A stretch of 64,000 nt of DNA from JAPOUP01 sp965221405 (GCA_965221405.1 CBDCSE010000001.1:124001-188000); one strand, 5' to 3'; positions 36,257-45,508 are shown, counted from the first letter of the stretch. The notes: generated by a model not told the origin, from the sequence alone. Translations and numbers: made by a program.

Positions 36257-37939
36257 GGGTGTAGCCCAGATTAGTTGACGACCGCGATTCTCTTCTGCCA
36301 CGCTTTCCCTGCGGCGCACCGTGCAACGGCCGGACGAACCGGCCTGCGGCGCGCTGCATGAGGCAGATGCGGGAGTGCGTGTCATGACTGATGAGAGCGA
36401 AGGGAGCCGGGTGCACCGCCACCCGGACGCGGTGGACTGTCTGGAGGGCCTTCCCGAGGACGGGGCGGCCGTGCACCCGCCGCTGGTCCGCAGGCACGCG
36501 GACGGGCTCACCCGATACTGGACCGGGGGGGCCAGGTGCGGAGCCGCGACGTCGCGGGGGACGGCACGCCGGATGCGCTTCTGGAGGCGGTCCCGTCGGA
36601 GTTCGGTCCGCTGCTGCCGCGGCTGGCGGCGGACCTGGGCTCGGGCGCGCCCGACCTGGACGGCGGCGGGCGCGCGCTCCGGGACGCCTCGCCGGGCGGC
36701 GGCGCGGCGGCGCTGAAGCTTCTGCCGGGCGGCTGGACGCGACACTGCCGGCGCCGGAGTGCGGGGCCTGCGGCAGGCCGATGGCCCGGCACGGGACGAG
36801 GAGGAAGGCCTGGCTCACGCGGCTCGGCCGGGCCGGGGCGGAGCGCGCGCATTTCCGCTGCCGGTCCTGCGGCGAGGGATGCCTGCCGCTTGACCGGGCG
36901 CTGGGGCTGGAGGACGGGACGGTGACGCCGGGGATGGCGGGCGTCATCGCGGAGACGGTGCCGCTGATGGGCTCCGGGGCGGCGAGCCGGCATGTCGCGG
37001 ACCTCGCCGGTGTGGACGCGTCGTCGAGCGCGCTGCAGCGCCGGGCGCTGGAGCCCGTCGGGGCGGCGGCCCGCTCCGGGCGCGGGGAGGTCGTCGACGC
37101 CAGGCCGCTGGAACCGCGCATGTATCTTTCCATCGACGGCACCGGCGTCCCGATGCGCAGGGAGGAGACCGGGGGCGTTCGCGGCAGGCAGGCCGACGGC
37201 ACCCCGGAGACGCGCGAGGCGAAGCTCGCGGTGGTGTACACGGCCGAGGGACGTGATCCCGGGACCGGCGCGGCGGTGAAGGACCGGCGCGGCGGGTCGT
37301 TCAGCTGCCTGATCGACAGCGCGGCGGCGCCGTCCGGAGGCCGGGAGGCCCCGGACTTCGCGGCGCGGCTCGACCGGGAGGCCCGGCGGCGTGGGCCGCA
37401 CGACGCCGCCGGGCCCGTCGTCGTCTCCGACGGGGCGGACTGGATCCCGAACGCCTGCGACGGGCCCTTCGGGGGCCGCAGGGTCACGTTCGTGCTCGAC
37501 ATGTGGCATTCCCTTGAATACGCGTCGGACGCCGTGAAGGCGATCCTGCCGGCGGGTGCGGAGCGGGACCGGCGGTTCGCGGAGGTGAAGGCCGACGTCA
37601 GGGCGGGCCGGGCGGCGAAGGTGGTCCGGGAGCTGGCACCCTTCAGGGACCGGCACGGGGAAGTCGAGGCCTGCTGCCGCCATTTCGGGAGGAACCCCGG
37701 CCGGATGCGGTACGGCGGGTTCCGGGAACGGGGCGTCCAGGTCGGGAGCGGCGTCGTCGAGGGCGGATGCCGGCAGTTCGGGCTGCGGCCCAGGCGCTCC
37801 GGCGCCCGCTGGCCGGAGAGGGGCGCCAACGCCATGCTGGCGCTGAAGGGCTGCGCCATGAACCTCAGGGTGCCCGACCTGCTCGAATGGCGGACGAATC
37901 AGGCCATCGCCGCATGAGCAACTAATCTGGGCTACACCC
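36257..37939 (+). mobile_element. ISKra4-family insertion sequence
   Basis: Bounded by perfect 21-bp inverted repeats starting GGGTGTAGCCCAGATTAG at 36257 and ending at 37939. It is flanked by the 8-bp direct repeat GCCCGTCC (36249-36256 and 37941-37948, with one extra base at the right end). It contains a transposase over two frames. It sits inside an IS630-type transposase gene. Confidence 0.88.
36536..37917 (+). CDS. ISKra4-family transposase (frameshifted)
   Basis: The upstream frame (from 36536) gives SEFGPLLPRLAADLGSGAPD. A -1 change near 36715-36745 leads into the long frame with zinc-finger-like CGACGRPM and CRSCGEGCLPLDRALGLE, then YLSIDGTGVPMRREE (first catalytic Asp), VVSDGADWIP, the helix FVLDMWHSLEYASDAVKAI, and GVVEGGCRQFGLRPRRSGARW with the catalytic Glu. 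This is the ISKra4 layout, in which frameshifting is common. It stops at TGA 37915-37917, just inside the right repeat. Confidence 0.8.
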
Positions 37940-37940
37940 A

Positions 37941-38248
37941 GCCCGTCCCGCCGAACCCGCGCGGCCAGCCGCGCACCGTGTCGGGGTCAAGGTAGAGGAA
38001 CCCGCGGACCTAGCGGACACTCCTGCCGTCACCGGGCGCCACCGGCGCGTTCGCGCGCCGCACCTTAAGCGCCCCGGCCTTGCGTACGCGCATTATCGCC
38101 GGAAGCGCACGGCGCTGATCAGGTGTAAGGATGGAACCTGTCCTGGACATGCCGCTTCCCGTATGCCGTTTTTCCGCTCGTTGCCGGGGTATCCGGGCCG
38201 TTCCGCGAATCATGACAGTCCTTAAGGGCGAATTAATGATTCCGAGTA
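37941..38248 (-). pseudogene. IS630-family transposase fragment, N-terminal part
   Basis: Minus-strand ORF remains beginning MSRTGSILTPDQRRALPAIM at about 38153 with KVRRANAPVAPGDG. An in-frame stop after GRSVR kills it. The same N-terminal region recurs at 46718-47147. The outer end reads ATTCCGAG then TA, consistent with the TA target of IS630-type elements. Confidence 0.65.
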
Positions 38249-38544
38249 CAGGATACCGAGACGGTTCCAGACGGCCACGGAGGGCGCACCGCCAAACATA
38301 GGCAGAGGGCCATTTTCGCCCGGGACAAATTCCGGAGGGCAGGCTTTACGCTCGGGAAAAGCTACGTGAGGACTTCCGGTAGTGTCTCAGTTTGAAACTG
38401 TTCTTGCAGGGTTTGTGTCGATGGGGTTGCGGCGCATCCACAGATGCGCCCGCAGGCGCCGTCAGCCTCCGGACGACGGGCGGTGGCAGTCCGCACCGAC
38501 CGGGACGGTGCGCCCGCCGCCGCACCCGTGTCCGGCAAGGGCCG

Positions 38545-39190
38545 CTATATGCAGTTCCACATGTTCAGCCAATCGAGATTGGCCTGGTCTGTCGTAAACA
38601 GGGGCAGGGTGTTTTCACGCCCGCACCAGCAGTTGCGGACATCGTGGATGGTGAGGGGGCTGATCGAGAAGCACCCGCTGTTCTGGCCCGAAGTGTTGGG
38701 GGCGACATTCATGGTGTAGGTTCCGCCGGTCATGAAGCAGCGTCGGGCTAACACCTGTTTCGGAACAGATCCTGACGCACCCACAAAAAAATTCCGCATA
38801 ATAGTTGGTCCTCGCGGCCAGACCATCTATGCTCTGGCTTCCGGCGGACACAGTCCTTAAACCTAAACTGCTGTTCAAGATTCCAACAGAGTTTAGTCCC
38901 CCCACTCTTGCATTGGTGCGGGCGTCGTGAACATGGGCGAGCACAGTGGCTGCTTGAGGTGGAGGCACATCGCCGAGCCGTGCGACGTACTGGTTCCATG
39001 TGAATTGCGGGGTCGTGAACGTCACGCTGGTCGTGGACAGGGCCGTGATGAGGAGATTCCCGGCGTTGACCTGCATTTGATCCAGGCAAGCCGTGGGACC
39101 GTCTCGCCCGCTGCTGGTGACGGTCGTCTGCGCGGCGGCCGGCGCCGCAAGCCCTGCCAGAAGCAGGAGCAGGGGGTATATTAACTTATG
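38545..39190 (-). pseudogene. Secreted-protein frame behind a poly-C tract
   Basis: The frame from 39190 encodes a clear export signal, HKLIYPLLLLLAGLAAPAAA followed by QTTVTSSG, then a Ser/Thr-rich domain through TNYYAEFF. A T7 run near 38790 shifts the frame, and the next frame continues VGASGSVPKQVLARRCF, GGTYTMNV and a Cys-containing end (CFSISPL, NCWCGRE, NMWNCI). No ATG lies in frame: GGAGG plus ATGATGATATAA upstream stops before the C21 run. It may be decayed, or tract and T7 lengths may vary between cells. No family recognised. Confidence 0.55.
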
Positions 39191-39210
39191 GGGGGGGGGG
39201 GGGGGGGGGG
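39190..39210. repeat. 21-base poly-G (poly-C on the coding strand)
   Basis: An uninterrupted run of 21 G on the plus strand, directly before the signal-peptide codons of the minus-strand secreted-protein frame. Runs this long are strongly slippage-prone in bacteria. The exact length in the assembly should be treated as uncertain. Confidence 0.85.
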
Positions 39211-39385
39211 TGAACCTTATATCATCATAAATCCTCCAATTCTGTGACTGCTCTCACTCTACCGCCTTTGCCGCCGGTAAAGCAAGAGTGAATTTCAGAC
39301 TGAGACACTACCGGACTTGCCGAAGTGTTTGACAATCAGCCCTTATAGAACGAAGGCGATAACTGACTTGAAGGGGAGGGAACCC

Positions 39386-40150
39386 TTGCGTGCACTGGTG
39401 CGGAAGGCGCTACGGGACGGTCACTGGCTGGTCTTTTTCACCGGGGTGCTATCGGCATGGGCCATACTGTACGCAATGCAGCTGCCTGATACCGAATTCT
39501 ATGGGCCGGAGTTCTGGGCGGCGTTGTGCCGTGTGGCTCCCGGTCTGGCTGGCTACCCCGTCGCGTTCCTGATGTGGGCCCTGATGACGGTGGCGATGAT
39601 GGCACCGACATTGGTACCCGCACTTACCGTGTTCGATGAACTTTCCGGTGCGGGTGCGGTGCATCGCGGTGGATTCGCCGAACTGATCGGAGGCTACCTG
39701 CTGGTCTGGCTTGGTTTTGCGGGGCTGGCGGCGTTCGCGCAGGTTCTGCTCGCCGAAACGGCGCTGCTTTCCCCGGAAAGCCGTATCCTGTCGCCTTGGC
39801 TTACCGCACTGCTACTGCTTCTGGCCGGAACGTACCAGTTCTCGACGCTGAAACAGGCCTGTCTGAGCGGATGCACGGCACCGTTCGTTTTCTTCATGCG
39901 CCACTGGCGCGAGGAACGCCTCAACGCGGTGCGCATGGGGCTGCGGATGGGCGCGGTATGCCTGGGGTGCTGCTGGGCACTTATGTCCCTGGCGTTCGTT
40001 GGCGGTACCATGAGCCTGCTGTGGATGGGAGCCGCGACCGTGCTGATGGTTCTCGAAAAGCTTCCGCGGATTTCACGTTATATCGTCCGTCCGCTGGGCG
40101 TGGCGCTTATTCTGGCCGGCCTGGCGTGCGCCGCCGGAGTCGGACAATAG
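39386..40150 (+). CDS. DUF2182 membrane protein
   Basis: 254 residues, about six membrane segments. It has the family core LMWALMTVAMMAPTLVPAL and GCCWALM, plus GTYQFSTLKQACLSGC. DUF2182 proteins are usually encoded beside DUF1326 proteins and are thought to be metal-binding membrane proteins; no activity is established. GGGGAGGG at 39373-39380 points to the TTG at 39386 as start. The TTG at 39317 would fall in the duplicated target next to the inverted-repeat element. Confidence 0.8.
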   Translation: MRALVRKALRDGHWLVFFTGVLSAWAILYAMQLPDTEFYGPEFWAALCRVAPGLAGYPVAFLMWALMTVAMMAPTLVPALTVFDELSGAGAVHRGGFAELIGGYLLVWLGFAGLAAFAQVLLAETALLSPESRILSPWLTALLLLLAGTYQFSTLKQACLSGCTAPFVFFMRHWREERLNAVRMGLRMGAVCLGCCWALMSLAFVGGTMSLLWMGAATVLMVLEKLPRISRYIVRPLGVALILAGLACAAGVGQ

Positions 40151-40163
40151 GGAGATGCCGGGA

Positions 40164-40874
40164 ATGACTGAACACGCGCACAGAAGACGGCCAGCTGACC
40201 GGCTGCGCCTGAAATCACGTATTGACCAACGGATGACGTCGAGCCGCCGCCGTGAGAATCCGACGCATTGGAAGCTTAGGGGCGAGCTGTTCCTCAACTG
40301 TTCCTGCGAAGTTTTCTGCCCGTGCGTGGTTTCACTTGGCAGGCACCGGCCGACCGAAGGCCACTGCCATGCGTGGATGGCCGTGGCGATCGATGAAGGG
40401 CATTTCGAGGGCGAAGACATTGGTGGACTCAACGTCGGTCTGCTGGTTGAGATTCCGGGTCGAATGAGCGAAGGCGACTGGCGTGTGGCGGCCTATGTGG
40501 ACGAACGGGCAACGCAGAAGGCCTACAATGGCATTCTGCAAATCTTTTCGGGTGGCGCGGGTGGAACGACCGGGTTGTTCACGAAGCTCGTCAGCACCAT
40601 CATCGGTGCCGAACGCGCTCCTGTCGAGATCGTCCGGGATGGTGGCCGGCGGGTTCTGAATATCGGAAGAAAGATCAATGGCGAAATCGAGATGGTCGCG
40701 GGCAATGCGCCGGGGAAACCGGTTCAGGTAAGTAACACGCGCTACTGGATGGGCCCCGACGTGATTGTGGCGCGTGGCGGCCGTAGCCGGGTGCGCGACT
40801 ATGGACGGGTCTGGGACTTTGACGGCAAATCAGGAGAGATCTGCGCCATCGACTGGAGCGGGCCCGGCAGATGA
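40164..40874 (+). CDS. DUF1326 family protein
   Basis: 236 residues. The diagnostic segment is LNCSCEVFCPCVVSLG, whose clustered cysteines suggest metal binding, followed by EGHCHAWMAVAIDEGHF and YNGILQIFSGGAGG. GGGAG at 40150-40154 lies nine bases before the ATG at 40164; an ATG at 40155 touches that site and is less likely. It forms an operon with the DUF2182 gene 13 bases upstream. Confidence 0.82.
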   Translation: MTEHAHRRRPADRLRLKSRIDQRMTSSRRRENPTHWKLRGELFLNCSCEVFCPCVVSLGRHRPTEGHCHAWMAVAIDEGHFEGEDIGGLNVGLLVEIPGRMSEGDWRVAAYVDERATQKAYNGILQIFSGGAGGTTGLFTKLVSTIIGAERAPVEIVRDGGRRVLNIGRKINGEIEMVAGNAPGKPVQVSNTRYWMGPDVIVARGGRSRVRDYGRVWDFDGKSGEICAIDWSGPGR

Positions 40875-40959
40875 AACTCAACATGTCTCTCCAAGCGCGT
40901 CGACCCGGTCGGCCCTGGGATAACTTCACCGATCCGTCAAGACCTGCCTCTGGATCCTG

Positions 40960-42063
40960 ATGCCGGAACTCTTTCTTTCGCTTCGGGTGAGATCCACACC
41001 GTTCACGCCCGGCGTACTGGCGGCGACCCCAAGAGCCTTCACGGTATACAACCACATGCGGCTTGCCTGCGTTTTCGAAAGCCTGGAAGCCGACTGCGCG
41101 CACCTGAAGGAACATGTCCAGATCTGGGCCGTCGCCGCGCAACGGCAGGTGGAGATCACCGGTCCCGACGTCTCGCGTCTGGTGCAGTGGATGACGCCAA
41201 GGAACATCACCTGGGTGGGTGTAGATGCCTGTGCCTACGTGCCCGTCTGTGATGACAGCGGTGGCATGTTGAATGATCCCGTCGCCATGCGGCATGACGT
41301 GAACCATTGGTGGCTGAGTCTGGCTGACAGCGACGTCTTTCTTTATGCCAAAGGGCTCGCGATAGGTGTCGGCATGGACGTGTCCGTGCGGGAGCCTGAC
41401 GTTTCGCCGCTGGCCGTTCAGGGGCCCAGGGCGGAGGAGCTCGTGGCGCGGGTGTTCGGCGATGTTATCAGGGACATCCGTTTTTTTCGCTTCGCCATCC
41501 GCTCCTTCAATGGTGGCGATCATATTGTCGCACGGTCGGGATGGTCAAAACAGGGCGGTTTCGAAATCTATGTCGAGGGTCGGCACAATGGCATGCCGGT
41601 GTTCAACGCCCTCATTGTGGCATATGGCGGAGATATGAATGTGCGTGTCGGTTGTCCCAATGCAATAGGACGTCTGGAGTCCGATCTGCTGAGTTATGGT
41701 TGTGGCATTAACCGGGAACATACGCCTTACCAGGCGGGACTCGGCGCCTATTGCCACCCGGAAACGGTGGAATGTATCGGGCGTGAGGCTCTTCTCAGGG
41801 AAGCGGCCGTGGGTCCATCCAGGCAGGTCCGGTGTCTGAATATCGGTGGAGCCCCTGTGCCGCCATTGACCGATTTCTGGCCGGTGGCAGGTAATGGAAG
41901 TGGGATCGGTCGGATCAGTTCAGCCGTCTGGTCTCCCGAGTTCCGGACAAATGTCGCGATCGGCACGATTGACCGCAGTCATTGGAAAAGCGGTACCGAA
42001 GTCGAGATTCACGCGCCTGACGGAGTGCGTACCGGCAGGATACGCGGGTCTTTTCACAGATAG
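40960..42063 (+). CDS. dmdA: Dimethylsulfoniopropionate demethylase
   Basis: 367 residues of the GcvT fold. It moves a methyl group from DMSP to tetrahydrofolate, giving methylmercaptopropionate. DmdA-specific stretches: RSTPFTPGV, FTVYNHMRLACVFESLEAD, HLKEHVQIW, VQWMTPRNI, YVPVCDDSGGMLNDPVA, DVSPLAVQGPRAEELVARVFG, RDIRFFRF and SKQGGFEIYVEG. These distinguish it from ordinary aminomethyltransferases. Some positions differ from the DmdA sequences I recall (WAVAAQRQVEI for WDVAAERQVEI), so activity is likely but not certain. It is followed after 10 bases by acuI, the arrangement known in marine roseobacters. Confidence 0.88.
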   Translation: MPELFLSLRVRSTPFTPGVLAATPRAFTVYNHMRLACVFESLEADCAHLKEHVQIWAVAAQRQVEITGPDVSRLVQWMTPRNITWVGVDACAYVPVCDDSGGMLNDPVAMRHDVNHWWLSLADSDVFLYAKGLAIGVGMDVSVREPDVSPLAVQGPRAEELVARVFGDVIRDIRFFRFAIRSFNGGDHIVARSGWSKQGGFEIYVEGRHNGMPVFNALIVAYGGDMNVRVGCPNAIGRLESDLLSYGCGINREHTPYQAGLGAYCHPETVECIGREALLREAAVGPSRQVRCLNIGGAPVPPLTDFWPVAGNGSGIGRISSAVWSPEFRTNVAIGTIDRSHWKSGTEVEIHAPDGVRTGRIRGSFHR

Positions 42064-42073
42064 GAGAACTGCA

Positions 42074-43060
42074 ATGGCATTCAATGCACTGGTTGTTGAG
42101 AAGGACAGTGACGGACGGACCGATGCGTCCGTCCAGCTGGTCGGGGAAGACAGGCTTCCGGACGGTGACGTGACCGTTTCCGTCGCCTATTCCACCCTTA
42201 ACTACAAGGACGGACTGTGCATCGGTCAGGGTGGTGGGTTGGTGAGGAGCTATCCGCATGTTCCGGGAATCGATCTTGCCGGAACCGTTGAGGCGTCCGA
42301 TGACGACCGCTACCGCCCTGGGGACCGGGTGGTCCTGACAGGCTGGCGTGTTGGAGAGGTGCATTGGGGCGGTTACGCCCAGAAGGCGCGGGTCAGGGCT
42401 GACTGGTTGGTGCCACTGCCGCTGGAACTCGATATGCGGCACGCGATGGCAGTCGGTACGGCGGGGTTCACCGCCATGCTCGCGGTGATGGCCCTTGAGG
42501 GCAGTGGCATAAAGGATGGGCCGGTGCTGGTAACCGGCGCGGCCGGTGGTGTGGGTTCCGTCGGCATCGCGATTCTGGCGGCTCTTGGCTACGAAGTGGC
42601 GGCGGTGACCGGAAGACCGGAGGCCGAAGACTATCTTCGTGGACTGGGTGCTTCCCGCATCGTCGCGCGGGAAGAAATCGATGAAACGGTGAAACGACCG
42701 CTCGAGAGGGAAACTTGGGGTGGCTGCATTGACGCGGTCGGCGGGTCAATGCTGGCGCGGGTTCTTGGACAGATGCAGTATGGCGCCTCGGTGGCGGCGG
42801 TGGGGCTGGCTGGTGGCGCTTCCTTGCCCGCGTCGGTGATTCCCTTTCTTCTTCGTGGCGTGAGTCTTCTCGGAATCGATTCCGTAATGCAGCCTTTCGA
42901 TAAACGGAAACGGCTCTGGGAACGGATAGCGACCGACCTTCCCATGGATCGGTTGGAAGCGATGATCCAGATGGCAGCGCTGGAAGATCTGCCGAGGCTC
43001 GGGAGCGATATCCTTCAAGGGAAGGTGAAGGGACGTGTTGTCGTCGATGTGAACACTTAG
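42074..43060 (+). CDS. acuI: Acrylyl-CoA reductase AcuI
   Basis: 328-residue zinc-independent MDR/quinone-oxidoreductase-family enzyme that reduces acrylyl-CoA to propionyl-CoA with NADPH, removing toxic acrylate products of DMSP breakdown. It shows STLNYKDGLCI, VPGIDLAGTVEAS, LTGWRVGEVHWGGYAQKARV, the nucleotide-binding VTGAAGGVGSVG and SLLGIDSVMQP, all AcuI-like. TAGGAG lies before the ATG. The dmdA-acuI linkage supports the assignment. Confidence 0.9.
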   Translation: MAFNALVVEKDSDGRTDASVQLVGEDRLPDGDVTVSVAYSTLNYKDGLCIGQGGGLVRSYPHVPGIDLAGTVEASDDDRYRPGDRVVLTGWRVGEVHWGGYAQKARVRADWLVPLPLELDMRHAMAVGTAGFTAMLAVMALEGSGIKDGPVLVTGAAGGVGSVGIAILAALGYEVAAVTGRPEAEDYLRGLGASRIVAREEIDETVKRPLERETWGGCIDAVGGSMLARVLGQMQYGASVAAVGLAGGASLPASVIPFLLRGVSLLGIDSVMQPFDKRKRLWERIATDLPMDRLEAMIQMAALEDLPRLGSDILQGKVKGRVVVDVNT

Positions 43061-43235
43061 GGCACGATGTATCGTTGAAAGCCCGGCGGCGGCCGTTCAG
43101 GTACATATTTCCGGAGCTGCCGGTGACCAAAACGGCACAGTTCGGGTGCCATTCGCGTTTTACGCGAATGCCGCGTCGAATGGCTGATGTCAACACTTGG
43201 CCAGCGGGTTTGAGCACGCATTGGGAGCGGATGAC

Positions 43236-44654
43236 ATGCCTAGCGATTCTCCGGTTCTTGTCTGGCACCGCCGTGACCTGAGGCTTGGCGACCACGCCGC
43301 CCTGTCGCAGGCGTCCGCGACGGGTCGGCCGGTCCTACCAGTCTTCATACACGACGAGGTGGTCAGTGAACTGGGAGCGGCGCCGCGATATCGGCTCGGA
43401 TTGGGACTCGCGGAGTTTTCCCGAAATCTGGAAGGAATTGGATCGCGACTTATCCTCCGGCGCGGTCCTGCGATTGACGTGCTGCGGAAGTTGATCGCGG
43501 AGACCGGTGCGGGCGCGGTTCTGTGGCAGCGTGCATATGATCCGCCTTCGATCCGCCGTGACGATGCCCTGAAACCGGCCTTGGAAAGTCTCGGTGTCGA
43601 AGTGCGTGTGTTACCCGGGCACGTTCTTTTCGACCCGCAGGCCATCGTGACCCGGAATGGTGGTCCTTACAGCGTTTTCACACCGTTCTGGAAAACGGTA
43701 AGGAATCTTGATCCCGGCTCGCCCCTACCTGCTGTCAAAGAGCTGCGGCCATGCCCGGTGTGGCCCTCGGGTGATCTGCTTGACGACTGGAATATGGGTA
43801 AGGAGATGGGCCGGGGCCGGGCCGTGGTTTCACGGCATGTTGTTGTTGGTGAGGCCGCGGCCCGCGACCGTCTGATGCGGTTCGCGACGTCCGGACTTGG
43901 TGACTATGGGCATCAAAGGGATGTGCCGGGCGTTGGCGGTACTTCGCGGCTGTCGGAACATCTCGCGCTCGGAGAGATCTCGGCACGCACTGTCTGGGCT
44001 GTCGTCATGGCCGCACGGGATGCCGGAGAAGGAGGGGAGGATTTCCTGCGCGAACTGGTCTGGCGCGAATTTGCCTATAATTTGATGTATCACACACCTC
44101 ATATCGCTGAGGCGAACTGGCGTGTGGCCTGGAACGGTTTTCCATGGAATGAGGATGAAAGGGCAGAGGAGGTGCTCGCGTGGCAGCGCGGCAGGACCGG
44201 AGTGAGATTCGTTGATGCGGCAATGCGTGAGCTCATGGTTACGGGATACATGCACAACCGTGCGAGGATGATCGTTGCCGGCTATCTGACCAAACATCTG
44301 ATGACGCATTGGCTTGTCGGACTCCGCTGGTTCGAGGAGCATCTGATCGATTGGGATCCGGCGTCGAACGCCCTGGGTTGGCAGTGGTCGGCGGGATCGG
44401 GTCCGGATGCCGTGCCGTATTTCCGAATCATGAATCCCGAGAGGCAGCTGGACCGCTTTGACGCTGACCGGGTCTACGTTCGTCGATGGATCGCTGAAGG
44501 GCAGGCCGAGCCGGATCAAGCCGCGCTTGAGTATTTCGAGGCCATTCCGCGAAGCTGGGGAATGGCGCCAACGGATCGCTACCCGCTGCCGATCATATCG
44601 GTAGGGGAGGGTCGTGCCCGGGCGCTGGAAGCATATTCGGCGATGCGGTCCTGA
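43236..44654 (+). CDS. phrB: Deoxyribodipyrimidine photo-lyase
   Basis: 472 residues. The N-terminal Rossmann antenna domain begins PVLVWHRRDLRLGDHAAL. The C-terminal FAD domain has GTSRLSEHLALGEIS, LRELVWREFAYNLMYHTP, GRTGVRFVDAAMRELMVTGYMHNR and WQWSAGSGPDAVPYFRIMNP, all typical of class I CPD photolyases. It repairs UV dimers with blue light. GGGAG eight bases before the ATG at 43236 sets the start. It converges on lexA. Confidence 0.92.
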   Translation: MPSDSPVLVWHRRDLRLGDHAALSQASATGRPVLPVFIHDEVVSELGAAPRYRLGLGLAEFSRNLEGIGSRLILRRGPAIDVLRKLIAETGAGAVLWQRAYDPPSIRRDDALKPALESLGVEVRVLPGHVLFDPQAIVTRNGGPYSVFTPFWKTVRNLDPGSPLPAVKELRPCPVWPSGDLLDDWNMGKEMGRGRAVVSRHVVVGEAAARDRLMRFATSGLGDYGHQRDVPGVGGTSRLSEHLALGEISARTVWAVVMAARDAGEGGEDFLRELVWREFAYNLMYHTPHIAEANWRVAWNGFPWNEDERAEEVLAWQRGRTGVRFVDAAMRELMVTGYMHNRARMIVAGYLTKHLMTHWLVGLRWFEEHLIDWDPASNALGWQWSAGSGPDAVPYFRIMNPERQLDRFDADRVYVRRWIAEGQAEPDQAALEYFEAIPRSWGMAPTDRYPLPIISVGEGRARALEAYSAMRS

Positions 44655-44763
44655 ATGACGCGGACCAAACAGCTACCGCGTGTTCCGTCACACTCGGTCA
44701 CCATTAGTTCTTGACACTCCAGGCGCGGGGCGGGGATGCCCGGACTTCAGGTCCGGTCTCAGG

Positions 44764-45450
44764 TCAATAGGTGCGGATCAGTCCGACAAGCCGCCCCTGG
44801 ACGTCGACCTGATCGCTAGGGTATTCCTGATCACCGTAATCCGGGTTCGCCGCCTCAAGAGTGATTTTGGAGCCGTTTCTGCGGAATCGCTTAAGCGTCG
44901 CCTCATGCCCGTCAACGAACGCCACGACAATGTCGCCATTGTCCGCGGTATTGGTTTCGCGGATCACCACGACATCGCCGTCGTTGATGCCCTCCGTGAT
45001 CATTGAGTCTCCCCTGACCTCCAGCGCGTAATGGCGTGAGGTGCCCGACAGCATAACCGAGGGAACCGGTATGTTGTCGAGAACATCGCTGACCGCCTCG
45101 ATCGGAACGCCCGCAGCGATACGACCCATCATGGGTAACTCCATTATACCAGCCGCACCTGATCGTTTCGCTGGCTTCCAGGCATTGATCCTGTCTCCGT
45201 CCAGCTCCGGGACCGATCTGGCATCTTTCACCCGGGGTTGGGGATGCTTTATCAATTCGATCGCTCGTGCCCTGTTCCGTAGTCTTCTTATGAAACCGCG
45301 TTCCTCCAGCGCGGCGAGATGCCTGTGGATGCCGGATTTGGATCGAAGGCCAACCGCGTCCTTCATCTCGTCGAATGTTGGAGGGATCCCGTCACGCGCT
45401 ATTCCTTCGCGGATTACGTCGAGCAGATCCTTCTGTTTCCTTGTCAGCAT
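44764..45450 (-). CDS. lexA: LexA repressor
   Basis: 228 residues. N-terminal winged helix (LTRKQKDLLDVI, PTFDEMKDAVGLRSKSGIHR), then the self-cleavage site Ala113-Gly114 in IAAGVPIEA, catalytic Ser149 in GDSMI and Lys187 in EATLKRF. It represses the SOS regulon, including itself (site at 45494) and very likely imuAB-dnaE2. In related genomes lexA follows moeA; here about 2.4 kb of debris separates them. Confidence 0.95.
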   Translation of the reverse strand: MLTRKQKDLLDVIREGIARDGIPPTFDEMKDAVGLRSKSGIHRHLAALEERGFIRRLRNRARAIELIKHPQPRVKDARSVPELDGDRINAWKPAKRSGAAGIMELPMMGRIAAGVPIEAVSDVLDNIPVPSVMLSGTSRHYALEVRGDSMITEGINDGDVVVIRETNTADNGDIVVAFVDGHEATLKRFRRNGSKITLEAANPDYGDQEYPSDQVDVQGRLVGLIRTY

Positions 45451-45493
45451 GTCAGTAACCTCTCGTGAACAAGATTGATCCGGTTTCGGTCAT

Positions 45494-45508
45494 GTTCTAC
45501 ACATGTTC
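45494..45508 (-). promoter_or_regulatory. SOS box (LexA site) before lexA
   Basis: GTTC-TACACAT-GTTC, an exact alphaproteobacterial LexA site (GTTC-N7-GTTC), about 44 bases upstream of the lexA start. It implies autoregulation. Confidence 0.85.

Larger units (their letters stand above)
38378..39312. mobile_element. Non-autonomous element with terminal inverted repeats carrying a secreted-protein frame
   Basis: GGTAGTGTCTCAGTTTGAAA at 38378-38397 pairs with its complement at 39293-39312 (one mismatch in 20). The flanks are GGACTTCC (38370-38377) and GGACTTGC (39313-39320), an 8-bp direct repeat with one change. No transposase is encoded. The interior holds a minus-strand secreted-protein reading frame and a 21-base homopolymer. 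It has inserted about 70 bases before the DUF2182 gene. The family is unknown; ends starting GG with 8-bp duplications are compatible with IS1595- or ISL3-like transposases acting in trans. Confidence 0.75.

Noticed and set aside
35745..37859. 704-codon minus-strand frame across the IS cluster
   Set aside because: Only the last 170 or so codons are real transposase remains; the rest is antisense to the ISKra4 transposase.
44738..44756. CCGGAC/GTCCGG hairpin between phrB and lexA as a terminator
   Set aside because: Short stem and no T-run on either side.
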